From: Tanypteryx hageni
Taxonomy: Eukaryota; Arthropoda; Insecta; Odonata; Petaluridae
Length of the DNA: 64,000 bases
Assembly: GCA_028673005.1 (NCBI GenBank)
Contig: CM054120.1
Span: forward strand, 74,635,533 to 74,699,532
Direction: 5' to 3'
A program made the position numbers and the translations under genes. Every line of letters begins with the position of its first letter. Position 1 is the stretch's first letter. Positions 23,517-32,444 of the stretch are shown here, one piece after another. The notes beneath the pieces are model-generated. The model searched no databases. It was not told where the DNA came from and saw only the letters and a list, made by a program, of their open reading frames with translations.

Positions 23517-23558
23517 TCTCCTGAAGATGCAGACTACAATGTCTGCGAAACGTCGAGA
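23517..23558 (+). ncRNA. Hammerhead-ribozyme-like motif, plus strand
   Basis: Core CUGAAGA (23521-23527), one extra base U28, stem II GCAGAC/GUCUGC (23529-23534 with 23541-23546), GAAA (23547-23550), minimal stem III from the self-complementary ACGU (23550-23553), cleavage-site C at 23554, and stem I UCUC (23517-23520) with GAGA (23555-23558). This is the minimal type reported for Penelope-like elements, in which the very short stem III can favour dimer action. The extra base before stem II recurs in the other families of this window. Confidence 0.6.
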
Positions 23559-23783
23559 GCCAGAAATCCCGCCAACGCAGCGAAACCCGAAAACCTCCAC
23601 CAGCATTCAGCAATGCTGCAAAAGCCTTCAACTCAAATTATTAAATAAATGATTAAGTAAGGAAAGTAAGCATCATAAGTTCTGTTTGGATCATCTTGTC
23701 CTGTCGGGGCAGTTTGATATTAGCTTGGCTAGTTCCGTCCCACAAAGGAAAACATCCGTGTTCAGAAACGAGAGAAAATGTTC

Positions 23784-23855
23784 TGCTACGATAGTTCAGG
23801 GGTAGAATATCCGCCCGGCAAGTGGAAGACCCGGGTTCAATTCCCGGTCATAGCA
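23784..23855 (+). tRNA. tRNA-like sequence, array unit 1
   Basis: A cloverleaf can be drawn: acceptor GCTACGA with TCATAGC (one C-A mismatch), D arm with A box AGTTCAGGGGTAGAAT, anticodon stem TCCGC/GTGGA, T arm with B box GGGTTCAATTCC. The loop CCGGCAA would place GGC at the anticodon, but position 33 is C rather than U, so it is unlikely to be a working tRNA. It is best read as a SINE-type pol III promoter head. Closest style is tRNA-Gly. Confidence 0.5.
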
Positions 23856-24091
23856 GACTTTTTTCTCGTTTCAAAAATTGTTCCAACTTTCACAGCTTAT
23901 GCCTGTCTGCATAGGATCTTCGGATCATATCATTCCATCAATTTCATGTTTGGCAATCTCACCATTTGAGAGGAAGGAGTTTCTTTCGATGATCCTCTTT
24001 GAGGACATCTGTCGGGGCAGTTTGATATTAGCTTGGCTAGTTCCGTCCCACAAAGGAAAACATCCGTGTTCAGAAACGAGAGAAAATGTTC

Positions 24092-24163
24092 TGCTACGAT
24101 AGTTCAGGGGTAGAATATCCGCCCGGCAAGTGGAAGACCCGGGTTCAATTCCCGGTCATAGCA
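24092..24163 (+). tRNA. tRNA-like sequence, array unit 2
   Basis: Identical in the tRNA-like part to unit 1; same C33 and acceptor mismatch. Confidence 0.5.
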
Positions 24164-24399
24164 GACTTTTTTCTCGTTTCAAAAATTGTTCCAACTTTCA
24201 CAGCTTATGCCTGTCTGCATAGGATCTTCGGATCATATCATTCCATCAATTTCATGTTTGGCAATCTCACCATTTGAGAGGAAGGAGTTTCTTTCGATGA
24301 TCCTCTTTGAGGACATCTGTCGGGGCAGTTTGATATTAGCTTGGCTAGTTCCGTCCCACAAAGGAAAACATCCGTGTTCAGAAACGAGAGAAAATGTTC

Positions 24400-24471
24400 T
24401 GCTACGATAGTTCAGGGGTAGAATATCCGCCCGGCAAGTGGAAGACCCGGGTTCAATTCCCGGTCATAGCA
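24400..24471 (+). tRNA. tRNA-like sequence, array unit 3
   Basis: Identical in the tRNA-like part to unit 1. Confidence 0.5.
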
Positions 24472-24707
24472 GACTTTTTTCTCGTTTCAAAAATTGTTCC
24501 AACTTTCACAGCTTATGCCTGTCTGCATAGGATCTTCGGATCATATCATTCCATCAATTTAATGTTTGGCAATCTCACCATTTGAGAGGAAGGAGTTTCT
24601 TTCGATGATCCTCTTTGAGGACATCTGTCGGGGCAGTTTGATATTATCTTGGCTAGTTCCGTCCCACAAAGGAAAACATCCGTGTTCAGAAACGAGAGAA
24701 AATGTTC

Positions 24708-24779
24708 TGCTACGATAGTTCAGGGGTAGAATATCCGCCCGGCAAGTGGAAGACCCGGGTTCAATTCCCGGTCATAGCA
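24708..24779 (+). tRNA. tRNA-like sequence, array unit 4
   Basis: Identical in the tRNA-like part to unit 1. Confidence 0.5.
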
Positions 24780-25015
24780 GACTTTTTTCTCGTTTCAAAA
24801 ATTGTTCCAACTTTCACAGCTTATGCCTGTCTGCATAGGATCTTCGGATCATATCATTCCATCAATTTCATGTTTGGCAATCTCACCATTTGAGAGGAAG
24901 GAGTTTCTTTCGATGATCCTCTTTGAGGACATCTGTCGGGGCAGTTTGATATTAGCTTGGCTAGTTCCGTCCCACAAAGGAAAACATCCGTGTTCAGAAA
25001 CGAGAGAAAATGTTC

Positions 25016-25087
25016 TGCTACGATAGTTCAGGGGTAGAATATCCGCCCGGCAAGTGGAAGACCCGGGTTCAATTCCTGGTCATAGCA
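25016..25087 (+). tRNA. tRNA-like sequence, array unit 5
   Basis: As unit 1, but the T stem has a C-to-T change (TTCCTGGTC instead of TTCCCGGTC). Confidence 0.45.
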
Positions 25088-25323
25088 GACTTTTTTCTCG
25101 TTTCAAAAATTGTTCCAACTTTCACAGCTTATGCCTGTCTGCATAGGATCTTCGGATCATATCATTCCATCAATTTAATGTTTGGCAATCTCACCATTTG
25201 AGAGGAAGGAGTTTCTTTCGATGATCCTCTTTGAGGACATCTGTCGGGGCAGTTTGATATTAGCTTGGCTAGTTCCGTCCCACAAAGGAAAACATCCGTG
25301 TTCAGAAACGAGAGAAAATGTTC

Positions 25324-25394
25324 TGCTACGATAGTTCAGGGGTAGAATATCGCCCGGCAAGTGGAAGACCCGGGTTCAATTCCCGGTCATAGCA
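25324..25394 (+). tRNA. tRNA-like sequence, array unit 6 with one base deleted
   Basis: As unit 1, but one C is lost in the anticodon stem (ATATCGCCC instead of ATATCCGCCC), breaking that stem. It lies in the truncated last unit. Confidence 0.45.
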
Positions 25395-26487
25395 GACTTT
25401 TTTCTCGTTTCAAAAATTGTTCCAACTTGTAATATTCTAAAGAACGAGTTATAATATGTAAAAGCAATTTAGTTACAGCTTTCACTTTACAATGAAATGG
25501 TGACATCAAGTTTTACGTGTTATAGTTGCAGGCGTAATTTACATATGTATCAAGAGTTATTAGACTAAATTAAAAAATTTTGATTTATGAATGTTTTTTA
25601 AATTCCATTTGTTATCATTCAGATGCCGTTGACAATGGCTACTTGAATCGTGCCTGTATAAAAAAGTAATTATCATCAGATTTCCAGTTAACATATTCTT
25701 TTCATAATTTATTTTACCTGTATTTTTGTTACTTCCGATATTTATCCCTCAGAATATCACATCAAGGAATACATTCTGTAGATAGTTGAACCACCTCGGT
25801 TTGATTTACATAAGTATGTAAGTAATACTTTTATAATGTGATTGCATTATATACAATCAACAGCTGCGCAAACTGGACAGTCTGATCAGCTGGCAGAATT
25901 GCCTACAGCCCTACAGCTCACTACAGATTGACAGGTAATGAAGATACTTTCTTTTTTTGTAGTGACATTTTCTCTAAAATAACTATAGGTGGTACCACTA
26001 CATATCAATATTTGCATATTCGTGACTTAGGGAATGGATGAAGTTGGCCAATCTATGCTTTCAAAGCAAAAAACTTCTGCAATTCCCTCTATTATGAAAA
26101 TATGAATGTTAAGGCAAGGATTCCATAGAGTGAACAAAAAGAATTGAGTTACAGAGGCATATGTATCAAGAAATTCTCCGTAAAACAATCAAATCAAGTG
26201 AGGGCATTAATTGTTACCTATACTTACTGCCGGCAGTGATATTTTCATTTGCTAATTTTTTTTCTTAGTAATATTTTGGCAAAAAGGGGGGGACTATATT
26301 TGGACTAATATGGTATTAGTTTTCAAATGTAATTGTTTTTGTTGTCATTTGTTTCTTTTGGTGGTTCTTGCTTTCTACAGGAAGTGGTTTATTGCACTTT
26401 CTCAGCATTTTACTAAGTTAATTTTTATGACCCGAAGAGTCGACTCCAACCGTAAACAAACAAAGGATTTAGCAAGAAGAACCAAGT

Positions 26488-26532
26488 GCTAAATACGTAT
26501 TTTGATAGCCAAGTTCTCATCATCAGTAGCTC
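26488..26532 (-). ncRNA. Hammerhead-like motif, degraded, in family C end
   Basis: On the minus strand: stem I GCUA before CUGAUGA pairs with UAGC at the 3' end; stem II is UGA/UCA with a long loop; stem III comes from AUACGUAU; U is at the cleavage position. The core GAAA is replaced by AAAA (G12 lost), so this copy should be inactive even if its ancestor was not. Confidence 0.4.
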
Positions 26533-26559
26533 TGGAAGAAGAGTTGGGTCTGTTGGGTT

Positions 26560-26990
26560 GTGTGAGAGAATTTGAACTATTGACGGTTGGCGAGAAAGCA
26601 AAGGTGGGAGGGAGGGGAGTGGGAGGGGGAGGAAGGGGAGGGGGAATCGTTAGACCATAAAGGGGGAGTAAGGTACTGGGCCGTGATCCATATTCATAAT
26701 GGTTTGTTTGAATTTGTTAATAAAGAGACTCTCAAAGGCGTCTAATTTGTTTTCTTCACGTATTGATTTTAACAGTGTTAGATTCTGTATAGTGATGGGG
26801 TGGTTGTTTTCTTGTATATGGGCAGCTACACTCCAATTGTTTGTCCTGTTGTGTCTGAAGTGTGCTAAGTGCTCTTTGAAGCGTGTTTCTAAATTATGTT
26901 TTGTCTGTCCTATATATATCCTATAACATGTCCCGCAAGCAATCTTATAAATTCCTGATTTTTGTAAAGGTGGTATTCTGTCTTTCGGGT
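26560..26990 (-). pseudogene. GIY-YIG endonuclease remnant of family C
   Basis: Minus-strand frame reads GIYKIACGTC, then RIYIGQTKHNLETRFKEHL and an HNRTNNWSVAAHI segment, matching the GIY...YIG core, the catalytic Arg and downstream helix of GIY-YIG nucleases in Penelope-like elements. One or two frameshifts separate it from the RT. The C-terminal tail is proline-rich, giving a G-rich plus strand at 26594-26645. Confidence 0.65.
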
Positions 26991-27340
26991 TGTGAAGAAG
27001 GTTGGCGAGTTTATTGTTGTTGACATGAACAGTTTTTAAGTCATGTTCTGAAAAAATTTTTCCAAGTTTGTTGGTGACACCTGGAGCGAGAGGTATTTTA
27101 ATGTATTTTGGATTTTTGGTGTTAATGTTTGTGAGTGTTGTGTGATTTTTGACGTGGAGATGGTGTTTCTTTTATTGTAATATATTCTCTACTATTTGGC
27201 TGTTGTAAACGTTAAGTGTTGCGATGTTTTTTATGTGGGAAAGTTCTTTGCGAAAATCAGGTTTTGAAAGGGGGACCTGCAGTAAATGGTGAATCATGGA
27301 GTGAAATGGTGCTAACTTATGTGCAATGTGATGATGGGAA

Positions 27341-28080
27341 TCATGTGGATGTGTGTGTCTGAATGTGTAGGTTTCCGGTAAATGTTAAAGTAAGCCAGTT
27401 GTCATGTCTTTTTATTTGTAAATCGAGGAAAGGAAGTGTTTTGTCTTGTTCTACCTCATATGTAAATTTGATGGAATCATACTGTTCGTTCAGTTTTCCT
27501 AAGAAGTCTGTGTTGTTGCTTTTCGATGTGTCGAAGATTGCAAAAACGTCATCAACGTACCTTAACCATGTTTCGGGAAAATAAGTAAAAGTATCCTTGC
27601 ATTGTTTTTCAAAGTTGTTCATGAAGAGGTTTGCTAGGAAGGGGGAAAGAGAGTTTCCCATGGTTGTGTTTTGGTTTTGTCGGTATATTTTGTTGTTGAT
27701 TTGGAAGTAGTTCTGGCTCATGCAAAGGCATGTTAGTTGTATGTATTCCCTGTTTCTTGTGTTAGGTTTTGTTTGGTGAGCCATGTTTCTAGAGATTTTA
27801 AGGTTTCTTCGATGGGGACACTAGGGAAAAGGGAAACTACGTCAGAGGAGACCAAGATTTCGTTTTTTTTGAGGCTTGAATTTTTAATCTGGTTAATGAA
27901 GTGGGTGTTGTTTTAGATGTACAACTCTTGTATGAGGGGCCACTGCTTAAATTGTTCATTGAGCCAGTGGGAAACTTTAAATGTTGGGGGGCTGATCGAG
28001 GAGACTATGGGTCTGAGGGGTACGTCTTTTCTGTAAAATTTGGGTAAACAGTACATTCTCGCTAAATCCTTCATTTGTTT
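27341..28080 (-). pseudogene. Penelope-like reverse transcriptase, family C
   Basis: The longest frame (27784-27341) holds motif B (NTTMGNSLSPFLANLFMNNF), the catalytic WLRYVDDVFAIF and LPFLDLQIKR. Upstream, other frames give YRKDVPLRPIVSSIS and SSDVVSLFPSVPIEETLKSL (motif A with its aspartate). At least one frameshift near 27780 and a stop near 27917 break the gene. Both metal-binding aspartate sites are still visible. Confidence 0.75.
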
Positions 28081-28109
28081 ACGGTTGGAGTTGACTCTTC
28101 AGGTCATAG

Positions 28110-28542
28110 TTTCACTCACCGTAGTCTCTGTTATTTACAAGTAATTTTTTGTTCGTGCTTCATATGTCATTGTTTTTGTCGTTGTTTGCTCCTCCACAAC
28201 AACAAGAGCTCCAAATGGAAATGGTAAATTAAACATATAAAATGTTGTAGTTGTTCTGTCCAAAAGATATATAATAAGAACTCCGCTACATTTATACTTT
28301 AAAGGTATATTGTAATACCAGTAAGTTAGGTCTATGAAAATCTAATGATCTTTAATTGTAGGTTTTGTATATTTAGGTGAGAAGGTAGTTAAATAAATAG
28401 CTCCATTTTATAAAATGAAATGTAATGGCAAATGTTTTCTATGTATCTTTCTGTTCTATGGGAATTATAATTTCTGTTTAAAATCATAGGTGTCTCATCG
28501 AATAAAGCAATAACTTTTTAATGCAAATACATACCATAAAGA
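28110..28542. other. 3' flank of the prolyl hydroxylase gene
   Basis: Presumed 3' UTR and downstream DNA of the minus-strand hydroxylase gene. No clear minus-strand AATAAA was found, so the polyadenylation site is not assigned. Confidence 0.4.
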
Positions 28543-28616
28543 TCAGTCAGAATCCTTAGTTAATCCACAAGGCCGTCTGAATTCTTGCCCAGCTTCATGT
28601 AACCACTTGTTTGATA
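28543..28616 (-). CDS. P4HA: Prolyl 4-hydroxylase alpha subunit, last coding exon
   Basis: A 74-bp exon with acceptor TTTTAATTCTAG. It completes the split Val codon and reads SNKWLHEAGQEFRRPCGL, then KDSD and TGA (28545-28543). SNKW(L/I)HE-x-GQEFRRPC is the conserved C-terminus of animal prolyl 4-hydroxylase alpha subunits. The end position matches the family's usual C-terminus. Confidence 0.93.
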
Positions 28617-29354
28617 CTAGAATTAAAACAATATATCATAAGCAATGATCCCTCTAAGCTGTGTGCATAGCCTGCAAGGCAAAATTTGTGCACACAAATA
28701 TTTGTAGAATTATAGATAGTTCATTGTGAAATAAAGAAGCACATGCTACTGTGTGACGCAGACTAGTCAGAAAATCTCGGTATATGCAGTCTCTGCAGCA
28801 TGACTCAAGTGAATTTTATGACAAGCTTATAGAAATATGACAATATACCAAATAAGCTGATACTTCATAGATTTCCATTAAAAAGTATAAAATAGACAAG
28901 AAATCTTAAGCCAAAACCAAAAGCATTTCCTGAAACTACTGATTTATCTTTCAGTTACAAAATAACTATCTTCATTTTAAAGGAATGAGATGGTAATTTT
29001 TTTGCCAAGATATGTATCCATAGTTTTCTCAAGTGATTTTGGCGTTAGATTAGGAGTTTTAAAAATAACAAAAAAATTTGTAGCTGACTCTTAAACAAGG
29101 GCATTTTGCCTCCAAGGGCAATGCAATGTCATATCAGCAGATGCCCCATAGGAGCATGTGTCATAGCTAAATATGTTAATTTGTTTCACATGAGCAAAAA
29201 AATTACAACAGCTTTTATGGTAAATAGACTTTGTTATAATCGGTTACTTTAAAGTGCTAGATTGCTGTTTTTGTTCTTGCAGAAAACATAATTATGCACT
29301 GCAAAGTTTTTCTGAAAAATTTTACTTCAAATCTAGATGTTTCCTATTGAATAA
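28617..29354. other. Intron of the hydroxylase gene, no feature recognised
   Basis: AT-rich intronic sequence before the Tigger relic. Confidence 0.5.
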
Positions 29355-30082
29355 TACAGTAAAACCTCACATAGTGCAAATTGACAAGATGCGATTTAGT
29401 TAAGACATTTCCCTACCAAAGCTCAGAAGATGTGGTGGTTCACCTTGCTAAGATGCAGTTTGATATGTCAAAGTCAATCTTTAAATTTCTTGTAAATTAT
29501 AAATGATAAAAACTTCAAATTAAAACATTAAAAAAATATTGACAAATTGATTCATGTAATTATTTTACCTTATAAAAATGTTGCGTTGAAAGATTTGTAT
29601 GTGTGCTTCTCATATTCTGTTGTTATGGCAGAGCTCTGCAACAGGTGTAACACGATAAAGCCTTTGATGTGCCATGGTATATTTTATGTTATAAGCAAGG
29701 GAAGGATGTTACTGTGTTTTATTATCTTCCAGCTAAGACCACAGAAAGTACATTTTTAATAAACAGCAATACTTTATTGCCGAATTTGTTACACTGTTTC
29801 AGTTATATGAACCTGCAACATAGTTACTTGTTCCTCTTCCCTGAGTACTCCAACCTTTTGCCTACACATGTCATGTGACTATCTCAATCTTTTGCATGGC
29901 ATTTGAAATTCCCTAACTGAAAGGGGTTTTGGGGAATAACCCAGCAGTGGTCTTGTGTATGCTTGTGTGTCATCAATCAGCAGTCTCTCTGTATGCATGA
30001 TCTTAAGTGGTTGCCTTAATCTTGTCTCCTGTGATTTCAATTATTATTTATTATCCTTAATATTTATTTTTTTGTATTGAAA

Positions 30083-30244
30083 ATGGAATGTAAGCGGAAA
30101 AATAGTGATTTTTCAAGCGCGAAGAAAAAAGGTTAGTGCTCATCGTTTATCTTAGGCCAAAAAATTAAAATTTTAGATGAACTTAAATCAAGGCAAGGAA
30201 GCACAGTGCTTGGGCATGAATAAGTCGAATATTCGTGAAAGTAA
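30083..30244 (+). pseudogene. Tigger-like transposase N-terminal (helix-turn-helix) remnant
   Basis: From ATG at 30083: MECKRKNSDFSSAKKK, then after a frameshift GQKIKILDELKSRQGSTVLG. The QKI-x-ILDEL...G-S...LG pattern is the psq-type helix-turn-helix of Tigger/CENP-B-like proteins. It breaks at the nested MITE. Non-functional. Confidence 0.65.
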
Positions 30245-30387
30245 TACCGTATTTACTCGCATAATTCATACACCTTTTTCTCAGAATTTCGTGACCAAAA
30301 TTAATATATTATTTTTTCTTAATTCCACATCGAGAAATAAGGTAGCATGAATTACGTGATTGTGTAGATTATGCAAGTAAATACATA
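30245..30387. mobile_element. 143-bp MITE nested in the Tigger-like element
   Basis: Starts TACCGTATTTACTCGCATAA and, inwards from the right, TATGTATTTACTTGCATAA. TA target site implied. It interrupts the transposase remnant. Confidence 0.75.
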
Positions 30388-30651
30388 TTTAAAAAACTCA
30401 AAAATATATTCTAAAAAATGTAGAAAATATGAGATCTAAAAACCTAACTCCCTATTTTCTATTAACTTAATGCTTATATAATGCAATTTCATAAGATTTC
30501 AGGGAACACAACTGCCACGCTATGTGAGGTTTTACTGTATACTAATTTCTATGTTTTCTGACGCAAGATCAAAAAGTACTGACTGAGTGGAAGGAATCCG
30601 TACATCATAATGGACTAAGAAAATATGCAGATGAAAAAAAGTAAATCTTAC

Positions 30652-30817
30652 CCCATTTTGAACCAGTAAGGACCGGACATGCAGCATGCCTTGTCAAAAA
30701 GTCACCCTCTCCACTTGGATACAAATTGTGCCAGAAAGCTGCAGTCCCTTTCTTTGGCCACAGGGATACCCGTATTGATGGGAAAACAGTTGCTCCTCCT
30801 TGTTGAACATCACTCAT
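30652..30817 (-). CDS. P4HA: Prolyl 4-hydroxylase alpha subunit, penultimate exon
   Basis: A 166-bp exon (55 codons plus one base) between acceptor CATCTACAG and donor GG/GTAAGA. It starts MSDVQQGGATVFPSIRVSLW and contains GEGDFLTRHAACPVL and GSKW. By family knowledge the His in TRHAACP is the distal Fe(II) ligand and the Lys in SKW binds the 2-oxoglutarate carboxylate. The spacing from the HxD Asp in the exon at 44624 to this His (69 residues) and on to the Lys (10) equals that of the human enzyme. The Trp-Pro-Lys-Lys-Gly-Thr-Ala stretch is also conserved. Confidence 0.95.
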
Positions 30818-31779
30818 CTGTAGATGACAAATAAATTATATAAATTTTAACTGATAAGGAAAAAGAAAAATTTTGATTCAACAGGTAATTGAAGGTCAAC
30901 TAATTATATTGGCAGTGCAGATTGTTCAAATTGTTCACAAGATGAGAAAATTTGTACCAACATAGATTTGCATCTACACTACATTATTTTAATTTTAATA
31001 AATGAAAGAAATTCATCTAATTCTACATTTTGCAATCACAGGTAGGCATAGATTAAATCACTAATTGCCTTGGTTTTTTGTAAAGTTAGATTATATCTAA
31101 TACAAACAAACTGCCACACTCACAATTTCAAAAAAATTCCATCCAAACTTAAAAAGAATAAGCATGAGGAATTTGAAATATAGTTGTTTTCTTTTTAACT
31201 GATTTAGATTTTGGAGGAAAGTTAATATACAGTGAAGCCCTGATCTACTGTTCCCTTATCCATTGTTTTCCAAGATGTATTGTTCACCTTGTATAGTCCC
31301 TACAAAAGTTCCACATAAACATTGTTAAGATACATGGCATTCATTGTTCCTTTAAGCATCTTTAATCCACATCAATTACTTGGAATTTCTTGGTCCTGTT
31401 CTACAATTTACCTTGACTGATTATCATTTTCTCCTTTATTCTGTGTTTCCATTTCAATAATGTACTTTCTAACACCCCATTTGAACCTTTTAGATTATCA
31501 ATACATATCAATAAAATTCATGGTGGTGGGTGTAACCTTTTGGAACTGTTCAATGATGAACAAATAAAATGAAATCATGTTTTCTCTACTTATACTTTAT
31601 TGTTTGCCATATACCACCTTTCCTCTCTGTCTATGAACCCTCACCGGCAACTGCCATCGACACCCTCCACTTAACCTAACCTTTTCCCCTCTGATGTCTA
31701 CTGATACTTATAAGCCCCTTCTCCTCACTTCACTGTTAACCCCTTCCCCCTTCCCTTTTCTTCCTCTTTGCCCCCTCAT

Positions 31780-31783
<4 letters not shown>
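30818..31783. other. Intron of the hydroxylase gene
   Basis: AT-rich; a Tigger-like end without partner may start near 31230 (CAGTGAAGCCCTGATCTACTG). A pyrimidine-rich stretch precedes the microsatellite. Confidence 0.35.

Positions 31784-31841
<58 letters not shown>
31784..31841. repeat. (TA)n microsatellite at a Penelope-like boundary
   Basis: About 29 TA units, directly followed by the end sequence AACAACTTACGGAAAAGG of a family B terminal repeat. Confidence 0.95.
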
Positions 31842-31842
<1 letters not shown>

Positions 31843-32071
31843 CAACTTACGGAAAAGGAAAGGTAAAATGAATATATGGATGTCAACAAGGTGTTGGGAT
31901 GAGGAAACCCAGTGAGCACTCACCAATCAGACGACTTCAGGTTGGCGAGGCCCCGGGGATGTCGAAGCGACACACGTAAAATAACACAAAAACACAGAAA
32001 CATCACAAACGTAAAGCTTTCGGAACTACTCCTTCTTCAGCTACAGATCATCCCAACACCTTGTTGACATC
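31842..32071 (-). repeat. Family B terminal-repeat fragment
   Basis: Reverse-complement match to the ends of B1 (40629-40830) and B2 (49485-49651): CCTTTCCTTTTCCGTAAG, CAACACCTTGTTGACATCC and the hammerhead-like segment at 32010-32044. It has no coding part and lies between two TA tracts next to the family A element. Confidence 0.8.
32010..32044 (-). ncRNA. Hammerhead-like motif in family B terminal repeat
   Basis: Minus strand: GUAG, CUGAAGA, an extra A, stem II GGAG/UUCC, GAAA, AGCU stem III, U. The 3' side of stem I (UAC) is offset by one base from ideal pairing with GUAG. Same as the copy at 49484. Confidence 0.4.
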
Positions 32072-32444
32072 CATATATATATATATATTAACTAAAGGAA
32101 AAGAAAAGGTAGTGATGAGGGTGGCAACAAGGTGTTGAGGGAAGCCCAGCGGACACTCACCAAGTTGAGGACCAAGCTGGCAGGCTGCTGGGGGCGTCGA
32201 AGAGACACGTAAAACACACGAACACAAAAACACACGCAAGCTTATCGGGCCTAAGCCCTTCTTCAGCGAAAGAGTAACGTAAAGTGACACACTGGGCGGG
32301 GAATGACAGGGTGATGTGGGAAGGTTGATGATTGGAGGAGGTGGGGAGTAGGAGGGGTGGATAGCCAATAAAGAGGGAGTGTGATGAGGTAGAGTCCGAA
32401 TAGTTACAAAGTAACAAGGAAACATTGTAAGGGGGCTAATAGGG

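Larger units (their letters stand above)
23426..23607. repeat. 182-bp near-perfect palindrome (head-to-head terminal repeat)
   Basis: Arms of 91 bp meet at the AGATCT centre (23516/23517) with only about three mismatches. Each arm holds the string CTGAAGATGCAGACT, then GTCTGCGAAACGTCGAGAG, a form seen in terminal repeats of Penelope-like elements. Each arm can fold as a hammerhead-like RNA on its own strand. The three opposed open frames here are simply translations of the palindrome. Confidence 0.9.
23701..25428 (+). repeat. Tandem array, 308-bp unit, about 5.6 copies, tRNA-like core
   Basis: Units begin CTGTCGGGGCAGTTTGAT at 23701, 24009, 24317, 24625, 24933 and 25241, the last cut at 25428. 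Copies differ by only a few bases, so the expansion is recent or homogenised. Each unit holds a tRNA-like segment of 72 nt. The unit derives from the SINE family seen at 4639, whose body it shares. The same open frames recur in each unit and are not considered coding. Confidence 0.95.
22691..26317. mobile_element. Long-TIR MITE, copy B, split by a 2.6 kb insertion
   Basis: Starts TACCGTATTAGTACGAATAT and ends GGACTAATATGGTA. Its first 105 bp (to about 22795) and last 890 bp (from about 25429) align with copy A (16420-17414). The sequence between 22796 and 25428 is absent from copy A and includes the palindrome and the tandem array. The exact target duplication of the insert is unclear. Confidence 0.7.
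26426..28109 (-). mobile_element. Penelope-like element, family C, with inverted partial end
   Basis: Minus-strand RT and GIY-YIG remnants are bounded by inverted copies of one 50-bp sequence: GAAGAGTCGACTCCAACCG near 26433 and its complement near 28090. On the right it is part of the RT coding start (SNRKQMKDLAR); on the left it is an inverted fragment after the 3' end. Inverted or tandem partial copies are typical of Penelope-like elements. The element lies about 430 bp downstream of the prolyl hydroxylase stop codon. Confidence 0.75.
29357..30537 (+). mobile_element. Tigger/pogo-like element with nested MITE
   Basis: Ends are CAGTAAAACCTCACATAGTG and, inwards from the right, CAGTAAAACCTCACATAGCG, flanked by TA at 29355-29356 and 30538-30539. 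It carries a transposase N-terminal remnant at 30083-30244, cut by a 143-bp MITE. It sits in the last intron of the hydroxylase gene. Confidence 0.8.

Noticed and set aside
23373..23652. Three overlapping open frames of 73-100 codons
   Set aside because: They translate the two arms of the palindrome in both directions and have no independent support.
23778..25201. Repeated 63- and 74-codon frames as a tandem protein family
   Set aside because: They are the same frame repeated by the 308-bp array and run through a tRNA-like segment.
23701..25428. CRISPR array or functional tRNA gene cluster
   Set aside because: The unit is 308 bp with no spacer diversity in a eukaryotic setting; the tRNA-like part has C33 and a mismatched acceptor stem, typical of a SINE.
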